Virus record (IMG/VR): IMGVR_UViG_3300017963_000190
Location: 124,001 to 188,000 of that record
Strand: one strand, 5' to 3'
DNA: 64,000 nt
From: a virus
Numbering within the stretch: the stretch's first letter is position 1; each line of letters starts with the position of its first letter. Made by a program: the position numbers and the translations under genes. Shown here piece by piece: positions 9,592 through 18,752 of the stretch. The notes beneath the pieces are model-generated. The model was not told the origin of the DNA and did no database searches. It worked only from the letters and a program-made list of their open reading frames with translations.

Positions 9592-9606
9592 CTCTATTTT
9601 ACAGTG
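9592..9606 (-). promoter_or_regulatory. Weak copy of TGTAAAATA promoter-like motif
   Basis: The minus strand reads CACTGTAAAATAGAG in the 61-nt gap between the 1793-aa gene and the small coiled-coil gene, 35 nt upstream of the latter's ATG. It shares TGTAAAATA and the following AG with the strong site at 62293. It lacks the leading TCT, so this is a low-confidence member of the set. Confidence 0.35.
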
Positions 9607-9618
9607 CGCTGTGTGTTT

Positions 9619-12600
9619 CTAGCGACGTGACTTCAACACTGGTCTATGTGGCATCCAGAATGCATCTAGTGCGGTTCCATGCAGATCTGCTGCGGTGTAG
9701 TAATCTGAATAGTTAGCACCAGCATAAAACAGATTCATGCTGGTTCCCCCTGTAGGTCCACCCGATATTTGCAAAACAGCTTGGTTCCTGTAATCTGGAT
9801 CCTCTGGGCGCATAGCCGTCCCGTAGCATACGTATGCAACAGGTCCTCCATGATCTCTGTGGAGATACACCTGATTACTCGTTGCGAATAGGGGCTCTCC
9901 TGGCATATAAGGAACCGAAACAGGAGGTTCTGTCTCTTGGTCTATAAGATCGAAAACCGTCAAGAGGGCATTACTGAGGGCGGTGCCCGATCCAGGTACC
10001 AGTACTGGCATGCTGAATCTATACGTGTTCGTGCCGAAAAATAGACCCCTTCCTGCACCCATACCATTGTCTGGAGCAGAAATATACGACTCCAACGTGG
10101 ATATGGTGGATGGACTCCAACTTGGTGGGTATCCAACACGAAGCCCCTCAAGAGAAGTCATACTGGAGGCATACGTTATTTCGTTACCTTGTGTATAGCT
10201 TGCTGTGGTTCCGTACTCCGAGAATGTTTTTCTACTGCAGCTTGATGAGAACGGCAGTTTGATTAAATCTACCGACCGTTGGGTGTTCCACGTTGACCCT
10301 AAAAGTAGCTGTGCATTGTTGTAGAAATACTCAGAGTCCGAGACCACTGAAGTATTCCACATTAGTCCTGTGCTGTGCTGTTCGACATAGTTTAAGTGAT
10401 ACTCTACTGCTAGTCTATCATAGACACCACCAAGACGTACTAATTCATGGGTGATCACCGATCCAGGATGCATGAAAAAAGCCATGTCCTCGATGGCCGT
10501 TCCACTGTTGATTGGAATTTTGCTTGTATACCGAGGCTTCTTATTGTTCATGTCCAAGTAGCCAGCGGGTGTTGACACCAGTGCTGAACCACCAAGGGAC
10601 AGTAAAAATATACCGCTGCCGGACGTTGGGAAAAAGCTGGAGATATCCGCGTTGGTACGTATACGTTTAACAATTTCGCCGCCGCGTGTGACCGGGTTTA
10701 TCCAATAGCTGGCGTTGTTTATAGCAGCTAGGCTCCAGTATTCTAGGAACAGCGTTGGATTGCCTGTGGTTTCTTTATAAGAAGACGGCGCAATCACCGA
10801 CGTCTCGTCTAATTTTTTCGGTTCGCCGTGTGCAGCGAGAGGTGTTAGCCCGTTTATGAAATGGTGATACCGCCTAAGGTCAACAAAGGCGACATAGCTT
10901 GGTTCATACCCAGGAGCATAGCTCAGATGGCCAGACGCCACGCCGGCCCTAGACGGGTCGATATCGAAATCCATGACTCCCGTATGGTAGTTGGACGATA
11001 TGGAGTCGAACATTTGAGAACGTTGCGGGAAGGGAAGCCTGAGAATAGCAGCTGGGGCTAATCCTCTACCTTCTCCAGCACGTTCGTTTAGCTCCACCGT
11101 ACCTAGTGGATGCTGCGGCTTCACCAGATCTGTTACGTTGTACTCCTCAAATCCTGGAACGCTTACAAGCGATAGTGGTGAATGATTAACCGGCTGACCC
11201 GACCAGCCATCTACCCCAGAGTAATACGAGCAAGCCCCAGACTGGCTTACAAAGAACTCGCTATTGTTTTCCACCTGCCCGTGAAGCATCTTTTTGGCTT
11301 TAGTGAGAGCTCCAGGCAGAACAGGGGTTTTTCCGCCGTCGGACATCAATCCTTGGTAGGGTGTGTACGTGTAGTGAATTACTACCTGGTCTGCTGCAGC
11401 GGAAGTGAGAGGTTTGTGTGCCGGAGCTATCACGAGCAATCTGGTATCTGTAGCAGCCGTAGTGATAATACTCATAAGATTGCTATTCTGGTATCCCCGT
11501 ATTCCACCCCCACCAGCACCCCCTAGCCCTGTGTCTAGCCATGTGTAGTCTGATACCGGATCTGGTCTCGTCCACACACAGGGCATATTTAAATAGGTCT
11601 TTCCGCCAACCGTCAAGTTGCGCCATGTAGCAGATCCAATGCTATAGGCGGCTGCAACACCTGCCCCGGGAGGTGCACCGAAATCTATCTCGTTCTCCTC
11701 CCACTCGAAATAGGCTTGTACAGACTTCCCGCCTTTGCCTATTTCTACCCACTTGTTCACATCAGCAGTCTCGAAGAATATGACAAATTCGGCATCAAAC
11801 GTGTGTGGGCCACCAGAGAAATTGACCGTAATGGCATTTCTAGCCGCAGCCATCGTCATGCTCGAAATGATCGTTGTGACGTCGCTGCCGTAATTTGACC
11901 TGGTAGACATTTTGTCGATGCCTACCATGGTAACAGTGCCGCTTACTCCAGAAGACGCAGTAACGTCCGCAGCGGTTATGGTGACAGAGCTAGCTGCTGC
12001 TATGGATTTTCTCACTACGGTGTACATAGGACCCAAATGCATCTCTTCGTTCGTGCCGCTTGGATCCTTCCTAACCGAATGCACGACGTCTGGGATCTCT
12101 GCGAGACCGTAATTCGCGGAATAAGGGCTTCCTGTGAAGCTGCGATCGTAGTGGACCCACCACGATAACACAGCGGTCGCTGGCGCACTTACGCCCCCTG
12201 GATGGGCTCCGAGGTTAATGTGCCCTTCCATGGTGATAGCTCTTCCGGTGCTATCCATCGCGGTAACTTCAAACCCCTGCCCATCTAGGTAAAAGCCTGG
12301 TTGTGTGTTGTCTGCTTTGTACAAAAATGGGATTGTATATACTGCGTTCGACCCATCTATGTATTTGGCTGCGGCAGGGGAGAAATCAATGCTGCGTTCG
12401 TCCGCTTCTTCTCGTGTTGACCATAAAGGAGGACCGTAGAAATCGTTGTCAGCTCGCTCTGCGTACAGTGCTGCTGGTATATGCCTTACTATTTGAAAAT
12501 ACTGGTTTGGGATAGCAGAAGAGTGTATTTGAAGAACACCACGAGGTAGTCCAGGCCCGGGGCCTGGTTCGTACGTGTAATCGTACAGATCCCCAGAAGA

Positions 12601-15000
12601 GCTCGCAAAGAGGTCGAATTCGACACCGACCAAGTGCAGCTCTTTGGCATCGCTCCATATTTTTCGGATGCTATCTGGGGGCGTTAAATTAAAAGCCCCT
12701 GCTACCGTTCCTAACGAGTCGGTTTGGAGGATTCTTGCCCCTCCCACCGTTCCGCCAGTACCAGCACCCTGGTATTTGTTTGCCATGCGTGTTCTAAGCT
12801 GCCCTCGCATGGCAAGATCCATTGTGTGGTCGATAAGAGCTGGGAGCTCTTCCGTATCTAGATCTGCACGTCGGCGCAGGTCTACCAGATCATCCTGATG
12901 GATCAGGGTAGCATCTGTACGTGTATCTGGGCGGCTTACCCCAGTACCATTAGGGTTGGTGTTGAAATCCCATGGGGAGGTGTTCCGGCGATGGATGAGG
13001 CATACTGGAATTGCCCATTCTGCCAGGAACGGGTGAATGCGGTCATCGGCGTCTATAGCTATAGCGCGGGACCAGAGACCACCGTCTTCGTACTGAAGAC
13101 TCGGAGGAAGCGTCACATCGCCTTTGGTCCATCCGTCCAGGGGCATGATCTCATCTTCATCCGTGTAAGCCGTGCTGCCTATACTGCGGAAAACAAACTG
13201 CCACTGCACAAAGCCCTTTTTCCATCCTTGTCCGCGCATTGTTCCAGCGATGCCCGATGGAATGAGGGGACGGTGCTTTAGGCTCCTGTAATAGTCAGTG
13301 ACCGCGGACCCTAGCTCATTATCATACAAAGTGATATTGAGCTTTAAGTAGACCATGATGCGCTCATGCGACGCAGCAGGTGGGGTTCCTAATTGAATGT
13401 CCACTCCGCCCGGAACACGAATGCGATCCTCGATGCCGCGCATGCGCACCTTGAACGTTTCGTCCGCAACGCGAATAGAATTCGCAGCACCTACGGTTTG
13501 GATGATGGTGTCGTAACCTTCTAGCCAGCCGCTAGGCTCATCGTGTGGGTAGTGGTCTATGCCGACCGGTGCCTCTTCTGTGGCATGGATTTTGTCCATG
13601 AGTCCACGGGTGGCTTGGTCGAGATCACATACAGGGTACACAGGGAATACGTGACGTACTCCGTCTCTAAAGAGTTTGATCCCGTCGCCACCTCCAGGGT
13701 TTTCCGTAGACAGGCGCTTTACCACGAACAGGGGGATAGCCCAGCTGTACCCATCAGACGCGATTGTGGACGCACCAATCCAGACGCGATCATCTGAGCC
13801 TGCACCGGCAGGCTGCGCAGAAAAAGCATTTCCGTCATGGTTCAAAATGGCAGCTACCATCGTAGCATCCGAAGGATTGTACAGCCCTACGGTAGACCCC
13901 ATGTCCGTCTTGAAGCCCAGACGATACTTTACGACACGCCAATCATGGTTGTCGGACTCAAAAGTATTTACATCGAAGTTGTCAGCAGTCGGTGCTACAG
14001 GGATGCCCGCTTTCCATTGGAGCTCCTCTACCTTATCACTGATCTCTCCGATTGTGTACGTAAGCGTTCCATCTGGGTTCCTGTCGTACGTCCAGGTTTC
14101 TGGAGCACTGATGTCCTCACGCCATACTTCAAGGAACACGAGGTCGTAGCGGGTGCCGACGCCTGGTTTGGGATCCAGTGTAACGTACTGACCATGCACC
14201 TCCATGTAGTGGCCGTTCACTAGCGCGGAAAACGTGTCCACCCCGATCTGATCGGCAATGCTAGGAGTCTGTTCGAAAACTAGGTCGGGTTCAGCAGCGT
14301 AGGGGCTCTGAGGGGGCCTTGGACCACCAATAACCCCAGACCCATTTTTGATTCGATCGCGCTCGGAGTCCGCGATCAGCTTGTTCATCAAAGTGGTTTC
14401 GGAGTTATAGGAGCCAGTGTTGAGCGGTTCCCAAATAGTGCCATTCCAGAAGAAGAAGGTGTTGTCAGAATCGACGAAGTAGAAATCGCCGATGCGGTTG
14501 GCCTCTGGAGCTCCGGTAGGAAGCGCTGCTGGATTGGCTACCTTACCGCGGAACCAGTTGCGGCCTAGCGGATCCACCTCATCTCGATTTGTGAGGTCAA
14601 TGTCGTTTACGGTGACACTCACGGCAGCAGGAGCTAGCGTGACCACCCCGTATACGATCATGTAGTCTTTTTCTGGATGCGCGTTGTATACCGATTGCTC
14701 TAGCACCTGGTAGGTGAGCGTTGGGGTTGCAGGTACACCCCCTTCGTTGTATTTGGCCCACAGGACCACATATTGAGTCTGGCCCGCAGACACAGGAAGC
14801 GTGGCCTGTGAGTCTTCCACCACAGTCATGCCGTCAAAACTGACGGCCACTGCCGGGTCGACGATGACATTCAAGCCAGAAGGGGCTGGATTAAGCGCAC
14901 CTCCCCACACGATGCCTCTGTGCACAATGCGCCGCAACCTGTCATTTAAATCTCTGGTTGCGTCTGGGTTTTTCCAAATAAAACTGGCACGGAGAGTCAT
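9619..15000 (-). CDS. Giant virion structural protein, baseplate/fibre associated (1793 aa)
   Basis: This is the second-largest gene in the window. The N-terminal region (residues 1-170) is a beta-rich domain starting with RASFIWKNPDATRDLNDRLR. A DNTFFFWNGTIWEPLN segment follows near residue 180. Around residues 255-300, VNGHYMEVHGQYVTLDP and RYDLVFLEVWREDI resemble a domain found in large phage baseplate-associated proteins (DUF4815-like; my family assignment is tentative). The remainder is a string of beta domains with no visible enzymatic motif. The operon position between baseplate J-region genes and fibres suggests a large peripheral baseplate or appendage protein. Confidence 0.65.
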   Translation of the reverse strand: MTLRASFIWKNPDATRDLNDRLRRIVHRGIVWGGALNPAPSGLNVIVDPAVAVSFDGMTVVEDSQATLPVSAGQTQYVVLWAKYNEGGVPATPTLTYQVLEQSVYNAHPEKDYMIVYGVVTLAPAAVSVTVNDIDLTNRDEVDPLGRNWFRGKVANPAALPTGAPEANRIGDFYFVDSDNTFFFWNGTIWEPLNTGSYNSETTLMNKLIADSERDRIKNGSGVIGGPRPPQSPYAAEPDLVFEQTPSIADQIGVDTFSALVNGHYMEVHGQYVTLDPKPGVGTRYDLVFLEVWREDISAPETWTYDRNPDGTLTYTIGEISDKVEELQWKAGIPVAPTADNFDVNTFESDNHDWRVVKYRLGFKTDMGSTVGLYNPSDATMVAAILNHDGNAFSAQPAGAGSDDRVWIGASTIASDGYSWAIPLFVVKRLSTENPGGGDGIKLFRDGVRHVFPVYPVCDLDQATRGLMDKIHATEEAPVGIDHYPHDEPSGWLEGYDTIIQTVGAANSIRVADETFKVRMRGIEDRIRVPGGVDIQLGTPPAASHERIMVYLKLNITLYDNELGSAVTDYYRSLKHRPLIPSGIAGTMRGQGWKKGFVQWQFVFRSIGSTAYTDEDEIMPLDGWTKGDVTLPPSLQYEDGGLWSRAIAIDADDRIHPFLAEWAIPVCLIHRRNTSPWDFNTNPNGTGVSRPDTRTDATLIHQDDLVDLRRRADLDTEELPALIDHTMDLAMRGQLRTRMANKYQGAGTGGTVGGARILQTDSLGTVAGAFNLTPPDSIRKIWSDAKELHLVGVEFDLFASSSGDLYDYTYEPGPGPGLPRGVLQIHSSAIPNQYFQIVRHIPAALYAERADNDFYGPPLWSTREEADERSIDFSPAAAKYIDGSNAVYTIPFLYKADNTQPGFYLDGQGFEVTAMDSTGRAITMEGHINLGAHPGGVSAPATAVLSWWVHYDRSFTGSPYSANYGLAEIPDVVHSVRKDPSGTNEEMHLGPMYTVVRKSIAAASSVTITAADVTASSGVSGTVTMVGIDKMSTRSNYGSDVTTIISSMTMAAARNAITVNFSGGPHTFDAEFVIFFETADVNKWVEIGKGGKSVQAYFEWEENEIDFGAPPGAGVAAAYSIGSATWRNLTVGGKTYLNMPCVWTRPDPVSDYTWLDTGLGGAGGGGIRGYQNSNLMSIITTAATDTRLLVIAPAHKPLTSAAADQVVIHYTYTPYQGLMSDGGKTPVLPGALTKAKKMLHGQVENNSEFFVSQSGACSYYSGVDGWSGQPVNHSPLSLVSVPGFEEYNVTDLVKPQHPLGTVELNERAGEGRGLAPAAILRLPFPQRSQMFDSISSNYHTGVMDFDIDPSRAGVASGHLSYAPGYEPSYVAFVDLRRYHHFINGLTPLAAHGEPKKLDETSVIAPSSYKETTGNPTLFLEYWSLAAINNASYWINPVTRGGEIVKRIRTNADISSFFPTSGSGIFLLSLGGSALVSTPAGYLDMNNKKPRYTSKIPINSGTAIEDMAFFMHPGSVITHELVRLGGVYDRLAVEYHLNYVEQHSTGLMWNTSVVSDSEYFYNNAQLLLGSTWNTQRSVDLIKLPFSSSCSRKTFSEYGTTASYTQGNEITYASSMTSLEGLRVGYPPSWSPSTISTLESYISAPDNGMGAGRGLFFGTNTYRFSMPVLVPGSGTALSNALLTVFDLIDQETEPPVSVPYMPGEPLFATSNQVYLHRDHGGPVAYVCYGTAMRPEDPDYRNQAVLQISGGPTGGTSMNLFYAGANYSDYYTAADLHGTALDAFWMPHRPVLKSRR

Positions 15001-15026
15001 GTGCTACTCCCTACTAAGCTGGATTT

Positions 15027-15464
15027 CTATCCCATGAAGATGCTTATACGGAACTCTGCTGAATCAGAGCCAGTAAACACGATCAAGGGTCGGTTGTGGA
15101 TGGCAAACAGGAACTGTGTTCCAGGTATCTCCGGATCTCCGGGTGGAACGTACACGAGCTCCGCCCACAGGCCTATGCTACTCACGGATCCGATTAATTC
15201 ACCTGCTATCACAGGGCAGACGAAAACAGGACAAAAATCAGAAACGTACTCGATGGAACCTATTGGTTTTGGGCCAAGGAGGTTCGCCCCATCTAAATCC
15301 GTGGCATTAGGATCTACGGCTAACGCAACTGTGGGATCGGCTGGGTTATGTCCTCCACTTGTAATGGAGAAGTAGCTCACCTTGTAGGACTTCCCAGATA
15401 CAAACATCTCCCCGATACGGCGTTTCCCTTCGTTGGTGATGACTGCGATGGAATCATAGGCCAT
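15027..15464 (-). CDS. Tail-collar-fibre-domain protein, minimal form (145 aa)
   Basis: The N-terminus AVITNEGKRRIGEMFVSGK and the SITSGGHNPADP segment match the start of phage tail-collar fibre domains (Thr-Asn-Glu/Ala-Gly motif, then a Gly-Gly turn). The C-terminal half has SIGLWAELVYVP and FLFAIHNRP, parallel to the two larger paralogues at 3.7 and 6.6 kb. It appears to be the stand-alone version of the domain and may act as an adaptor for the 1793-aa protein encoded 26 nt downstream. Confidence 0.65.
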   Translation of the reverse strand: MAYDSIAVITNEGKRRIGEMFVSGKSYKVSYFSITSGGHNPADPTVALAVDPNATDLDGANLLGPKPIGSIEYVSDFCPVFVCPVIAGELIGSVSSIGLWAELVYVPPGDPEIPGTQFLFAIHNRPLIVFTGSDSAEFRISIFMG

Positions 15465-15547
15465 AGTATTCCCTGTTCAGCTCGGTAAAGGCTGGGAATG
15501 GGGACAAACGTAGGTAACCCAACAGTTTCCGACCAGTTGAGCCTGGA

Positions 15548-17185
15548 TTACTCTTCATCTAAATATACTTTATAAACCAGGATCTTGTATGCCGGACCTG
15601 AGGCGGTTTTTCGTTTAACTGTAACGATTATCTGATCCCCAGCGGATGCGACGTTCATGCCCGTCATAACGGGCGCTTGTGTTCTTGTAGTCTGGTTAGC
15701 TAATGTTTCTGCAATGTATGCGGACTGCCACGATGAGCCGGCTTCGTTCCAGTACCACAAATCTGACAATCTTTGGACGGTCACCTCACCTTCAACACCA
15801 GCGATGTCCATTTTGTAGACTACACCAAGTTTGTAGGTGGTAGGTCCAGGTTGTGGTAGTCTCTCTATCTGGTAAATTTCGCAAATTACTGAGGTGCGTT
15901 GAACAGATAGCTCGCATGCACGGCGGCTTTGGCCAGCTGTTATGCCGGGGGGATCGATCAACACGGGTTTAACTATATCCCCATCGGTAGTGTTGGAATT
16001 TATCGTGTTCTCAGCGAACTCCCACCCAACCCAGCTTTTGAAAACCCCTCCCCGCTTTTTGTAGTGCTTCCACGCCACGTAGTCCACCTGGGCTCGCGCT
16101 ATAGATGCTCCAGGAGAGGGTGTCCCAAACGAAGCAAAATCCGAGGTAGTGGTGATGAACGTAGGCGCAGGAAAATCGTAGAAGTTGGCCTGCAGGATCG
16201 GGGTCTCATCATAGTTCATGTACACACCTACCTGTCCGTAGGTGGATGGATCTGAATCCCTGTCAACCTTTAGTCGTAGGTGGAGCTCTTCGTCCTCAAA
16301 ATCATACTGGTATAGTGCTAGGTATTCATCGGCAGCCAGTGGATTGAGTAATGGGGAAGTTAACCCCAAATACTGGATGCCTCCCAATCTTACCGCTACT
16401 AATTCCACGAAAGCCAGACGTTCTATGGATGATGACAATCTGCATACGTACACATCCGATGCAGGGGCTACGGCGGCAACAGTTATTCGAATCTCTATCT
16501 CAGTGATGTAGTCCTGCCTAAAAGTGAGCGGGTCTGAGATGGAAAACGTGAAATCGCGCCAGTCTGCCACGCTGGAATCAGATATGAGCAAATAATTTCC
16601 TGTGAGCACCACAGATTGTGTTCCGCTTGTCGACCAGCTTCGGTCCCCCGCAATGGCATCTGGTAGTACCCCATCGTAGGGATCGTAAAACATAATCGAG
16701 TCTACGTACTCAACCTCTAGCCATAGCCGACTCACGCGCAGCTCCCCATTGGTTGGGATAACCGACGAATTGACGCCCACCCCTAGATTCGTTACTTCAG
16801 CCGAGGTGAATCTGGTCGTGGACGTCCAATCCTCGCGTATTCTTATTTCTCCATCAATCCACGGAACGCCTGCAGGCAGAGCCACACTACCGGCGTTCCG
16901 TGGTGTCCCATTTTGAACGACAGTGAATTGTATCGACCCTATGCCAGAATTAAATGGGTCTAGCTGCCCGATGCGATAATGCACTGTTACCGCCATGATG
17001 CGGCCTACTTCTGGTTCCCATCCAGACCCGCAGAAGAAATCGGACAGTTGAGCAGCTGTTGACGTCGACACATAGCTGCTATCGTCTGATTCGTGTCCTA
17101 CTGCTTCCCAAGAGGTTGGGGCACCGGTGAATCCCCATTGATCAGATGTTCCTGGTGCGGTAGTAGGGATGACGATTCTGGGCAT
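15548..17185 (-). CDS. Virion protein with beta-sandwich modules (545 aa)
   Basis: Residues 1-160 form a module ending GELRVSRLWLEVEYVD, closely similar in layout to the ELRCTKLELQV module of the 944-aa propeller fibre. A central region (about 165-350) looks like a lectin-type jelly roll: alternating strands with LHLRLKVDRDSD and a YVAWKHYKK edge. The C-terminal 190 residues are another beta domain. A carbohydrate-binding or fibre role is inferred. It lies 1 nt downstream of the 78-aa gene. Confidence 0.55.
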   Translation of the reverse strand: MPRIVIPTTAPGTSDQWGFTGAPTSWEAVGHESDDSSYVSTSTAAQLSDFFCGSGWEPEVGRIMAVTVHYRIGQLDPFNSGIGSIQFTVVQNGTPRNAGSVALPAGVPWIDGEIRIREDWTSTTRFTSAEVTNLGVGVNSSVIPTNGELRVSRLWLEVEYVDSIMFYDPYDGVLPDAIAGDRSWSTSGTQSVVLTGNYLLISDSSVADWRDFTFSISDPLTFRQDYITEIEIRITVAAVAPASDVYVCRLSSSIERLAFVELVAVRLGGIQYLGLTSPLLNPLAADEYLALYQYDFEDEELHLRLKVDRDSDPSTYGQVGVYMNYDETPILQANFYDFPAPTFITTTSDFASFGTPSPGASIARAQVDYVAWKHYKKRGGVFKSWVGWEFAENTINSNTTDGDIVKPVLIDPPGITAGQSRRACELSVQRTSVICEIYQIERLPQPGPTTYKLGVVYKMDIAGVEGEVTVQRLSDLWYWNEAGSSWQSAYIAETLANQTTRTQAPVMTGMNVASAGDQIIVTVKRKTASGPAYKILVYKVYLDEE

Positions 17186-17186
17186 C

Positions 17187-17423
17187 TTAGTTGCTCGCTT
17201 CCGCGCGTAGTACTACTAGGATCTGGTGCATAGTCAACGCGAAGCTCATCATGTTATCGCGGGTGAAAGAAATTACCATGTCGCCATCCTCGTCTTCGTC
17301 TGCGTATGCCGCAGTTTCGAATAGCATTCGCGTGAAGCTCTCTAGCTGCTGCGCAAGATGCTCCCGGTCCTTTATGTCGGACGGTGAGAGCTTGACGGTG
17401 TATGAATCTTGTTGGTCAGTCAT
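17187..17423 (-). CDS. Small hypothetical acidic protein (78 aa)
   Basis: Tightly packed between baseplate genes (11-nt and 1-nt gaps). The sequence is helical with a central acidic loop (ADEDEDGDM) and a hydrophobic C-terminal helix (MMSFALTMHQILVVLRAE). No known motif. The spacing and direction make it a real operon member. It could be a small assembly factor. Confidence 0.6.
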   Translation of the reverse strand: MTDQQDSYTVKLSPSDIKDREHLAQQLESFTRMLFETAAYADEDEDGDMVISFTRDNMMSFALTMHQILVVLRAEASN

Positions 17424-17434
17424 AAGTACCCGTT

Positions 17435-18745
17435 TTAAGCCAGCTTATCGAAGTAAGGATTATCTAGTAATCCTGGGGTATCTCCTCCAAAGATGGGGTG
17501 GTTAGGTGTCACCGTGCTTGTTACCGTATCCTCTAGCCCCATAGTAGTAAATATTACAGTGTCGGGCCCTTCCATGCAGCAATTCACATCCTCAGCTCTT
17601 TGAGAAGCTGTGGTTGGATAGCCATCCAAGCATTTTCCAAAGTCGAACGATTTTTTTGTGGTGGTGCCTAGCCAGTAGTCGGTTAGGAGGTCGACGTCAT
17701 AGATTGTATCAAATGGTCCGTAGTCTCCGTCAAAATCGGTTCCGCTGTCGAAGTGCTGATACGCGCCTATTCCTGGATGTTCGACAACCTGGTCGAACGG
17801 TGTGGCGAACGCACAAATAGCTACCTCGCAGGTAAGGTCAACTCGGCCTGCAACGACAATATTGTCCAAGCAGCCTAGATAGTCCAGTAAGGCCGTTACG
17901 GTGCAATTTGGGGATAAGTTATCGAATAAATGCTGCTCGTACAAATCGGCATTAACTGCCTGCACAACCGCTTTGTCCTCGAATCCATGAACCAATGCGT
18001 ACGCGTTGTCGACATTATTTATAACGCGCATGAAAGCATGCCACTTGGCCAGACATAAATTGGGAACCCATATGTGCGCTTCGTACCCATACGCGTCATC
18101 TGCTGAAGTAACGGGTTGGTACAAATCGGGCTGCCATAGCTGTGGATTCTTCGCGCCTTTCCAAACTGGAGTCGTGGCTGTAAATGCGGATACGAAGTCA
18201 GTCACCCCTCCCTGCGTCCCAGACGAGTTGAATAACGTGTTGCCGAGCATGCGCACTGACATTATCCGCAGCGAGCGTATGTCTGGTAGTGATGTGCTTT
18301 GCCAAGGTAGTTGATACTCTAGGATAAATGCATTCCACGGAGAGGTGAGAAGGTTGAAATATTTTTCGTTGATGCGACCGGCTACCTCATACTCTTCTCT
18401 AGCTATTAATTCAAAGACCGACGCCATATAGGTGACCACCACCTGAAGGTGTACCGGTTCGTCCACTCCATTTGATACCGTGATGAAATTGATGGCGGGC
18501 GGCTCGAAGAGATCCAGGAACACTGATTGTTCATCCTTAGTGGGGATGATGGTTCCCATGTCCACATCATTGATCTCGATGTTGACTGGATCACTCCTAT
18601 CAGTGGCCAACAAAAACCTGCTCGGTTTAGTGGACCGCGGCATATTGTATTCTGCATGCAGGTAGAATATGCCAGCCGGAACGGACTGGGTCATCTGGTA
18701 TGCAGGAAAGGTCCACGGAACATATGCTGGGTAAAATTCGAGCAT
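17435..18745 (-). CDS. Baseplate-associated protein encoded after gpJ-like gene (436 aa)
   Basis: The gene begins 7 nt after the J-like gene. In many contractile phages this slot holds the gpI-like or fibre-attachment protein. The sequence has a beta-rich first third (PVNIEINDVDMG, EPVHLQVVVTYMAS) and several Cys and Trp residues later (FDFGKCLDGYP, DVNCCMEGPD). I cannot match it to a known family with confidence, so the call rests on position and on a compact structural-protein composition. Confidence 0.55.
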   Translation of the reverse strand: MLEFYPAYVPWTFPAYQMTQSVPAGIFYLHAEYNMPRSTKPSRFLLATDRSDPVNIEINDVDMGTIIPTKDEQSVFLDLFEPPAINFITVSNGVDEPVHLQVVVTYMASVFELIAREEYEVAGRINEKYFNLLTSPWNAFILEYQLPWQSTSLPDIRSLRIMSVRMLGNTLFNSSGTQGGVTDFVSAFTATTPVWKGAKNPQLWQPDLYQPVTSADDAYGYEAHIWVPNLCLAKWHAFMRVINNVDNAYALVHGFEDKAVVQAVNADLYEQHLFDNLSPNCTVTALLDYLGCLDNIVVAGRVDLTCEVAICAFATPFDQVVEHPGIGAYQHFDSGTDFDGDYGPFDTIYDVDLLTDYWLGTTTKKSFDFGKCLDGYPTTASQRAEDVNCCMEGPDTVIFTTMGLEDTVTSTVTPNHPIFGGDTPGLLDNPYFDKLA

Positions 18746-18752
18746 GGTGATC

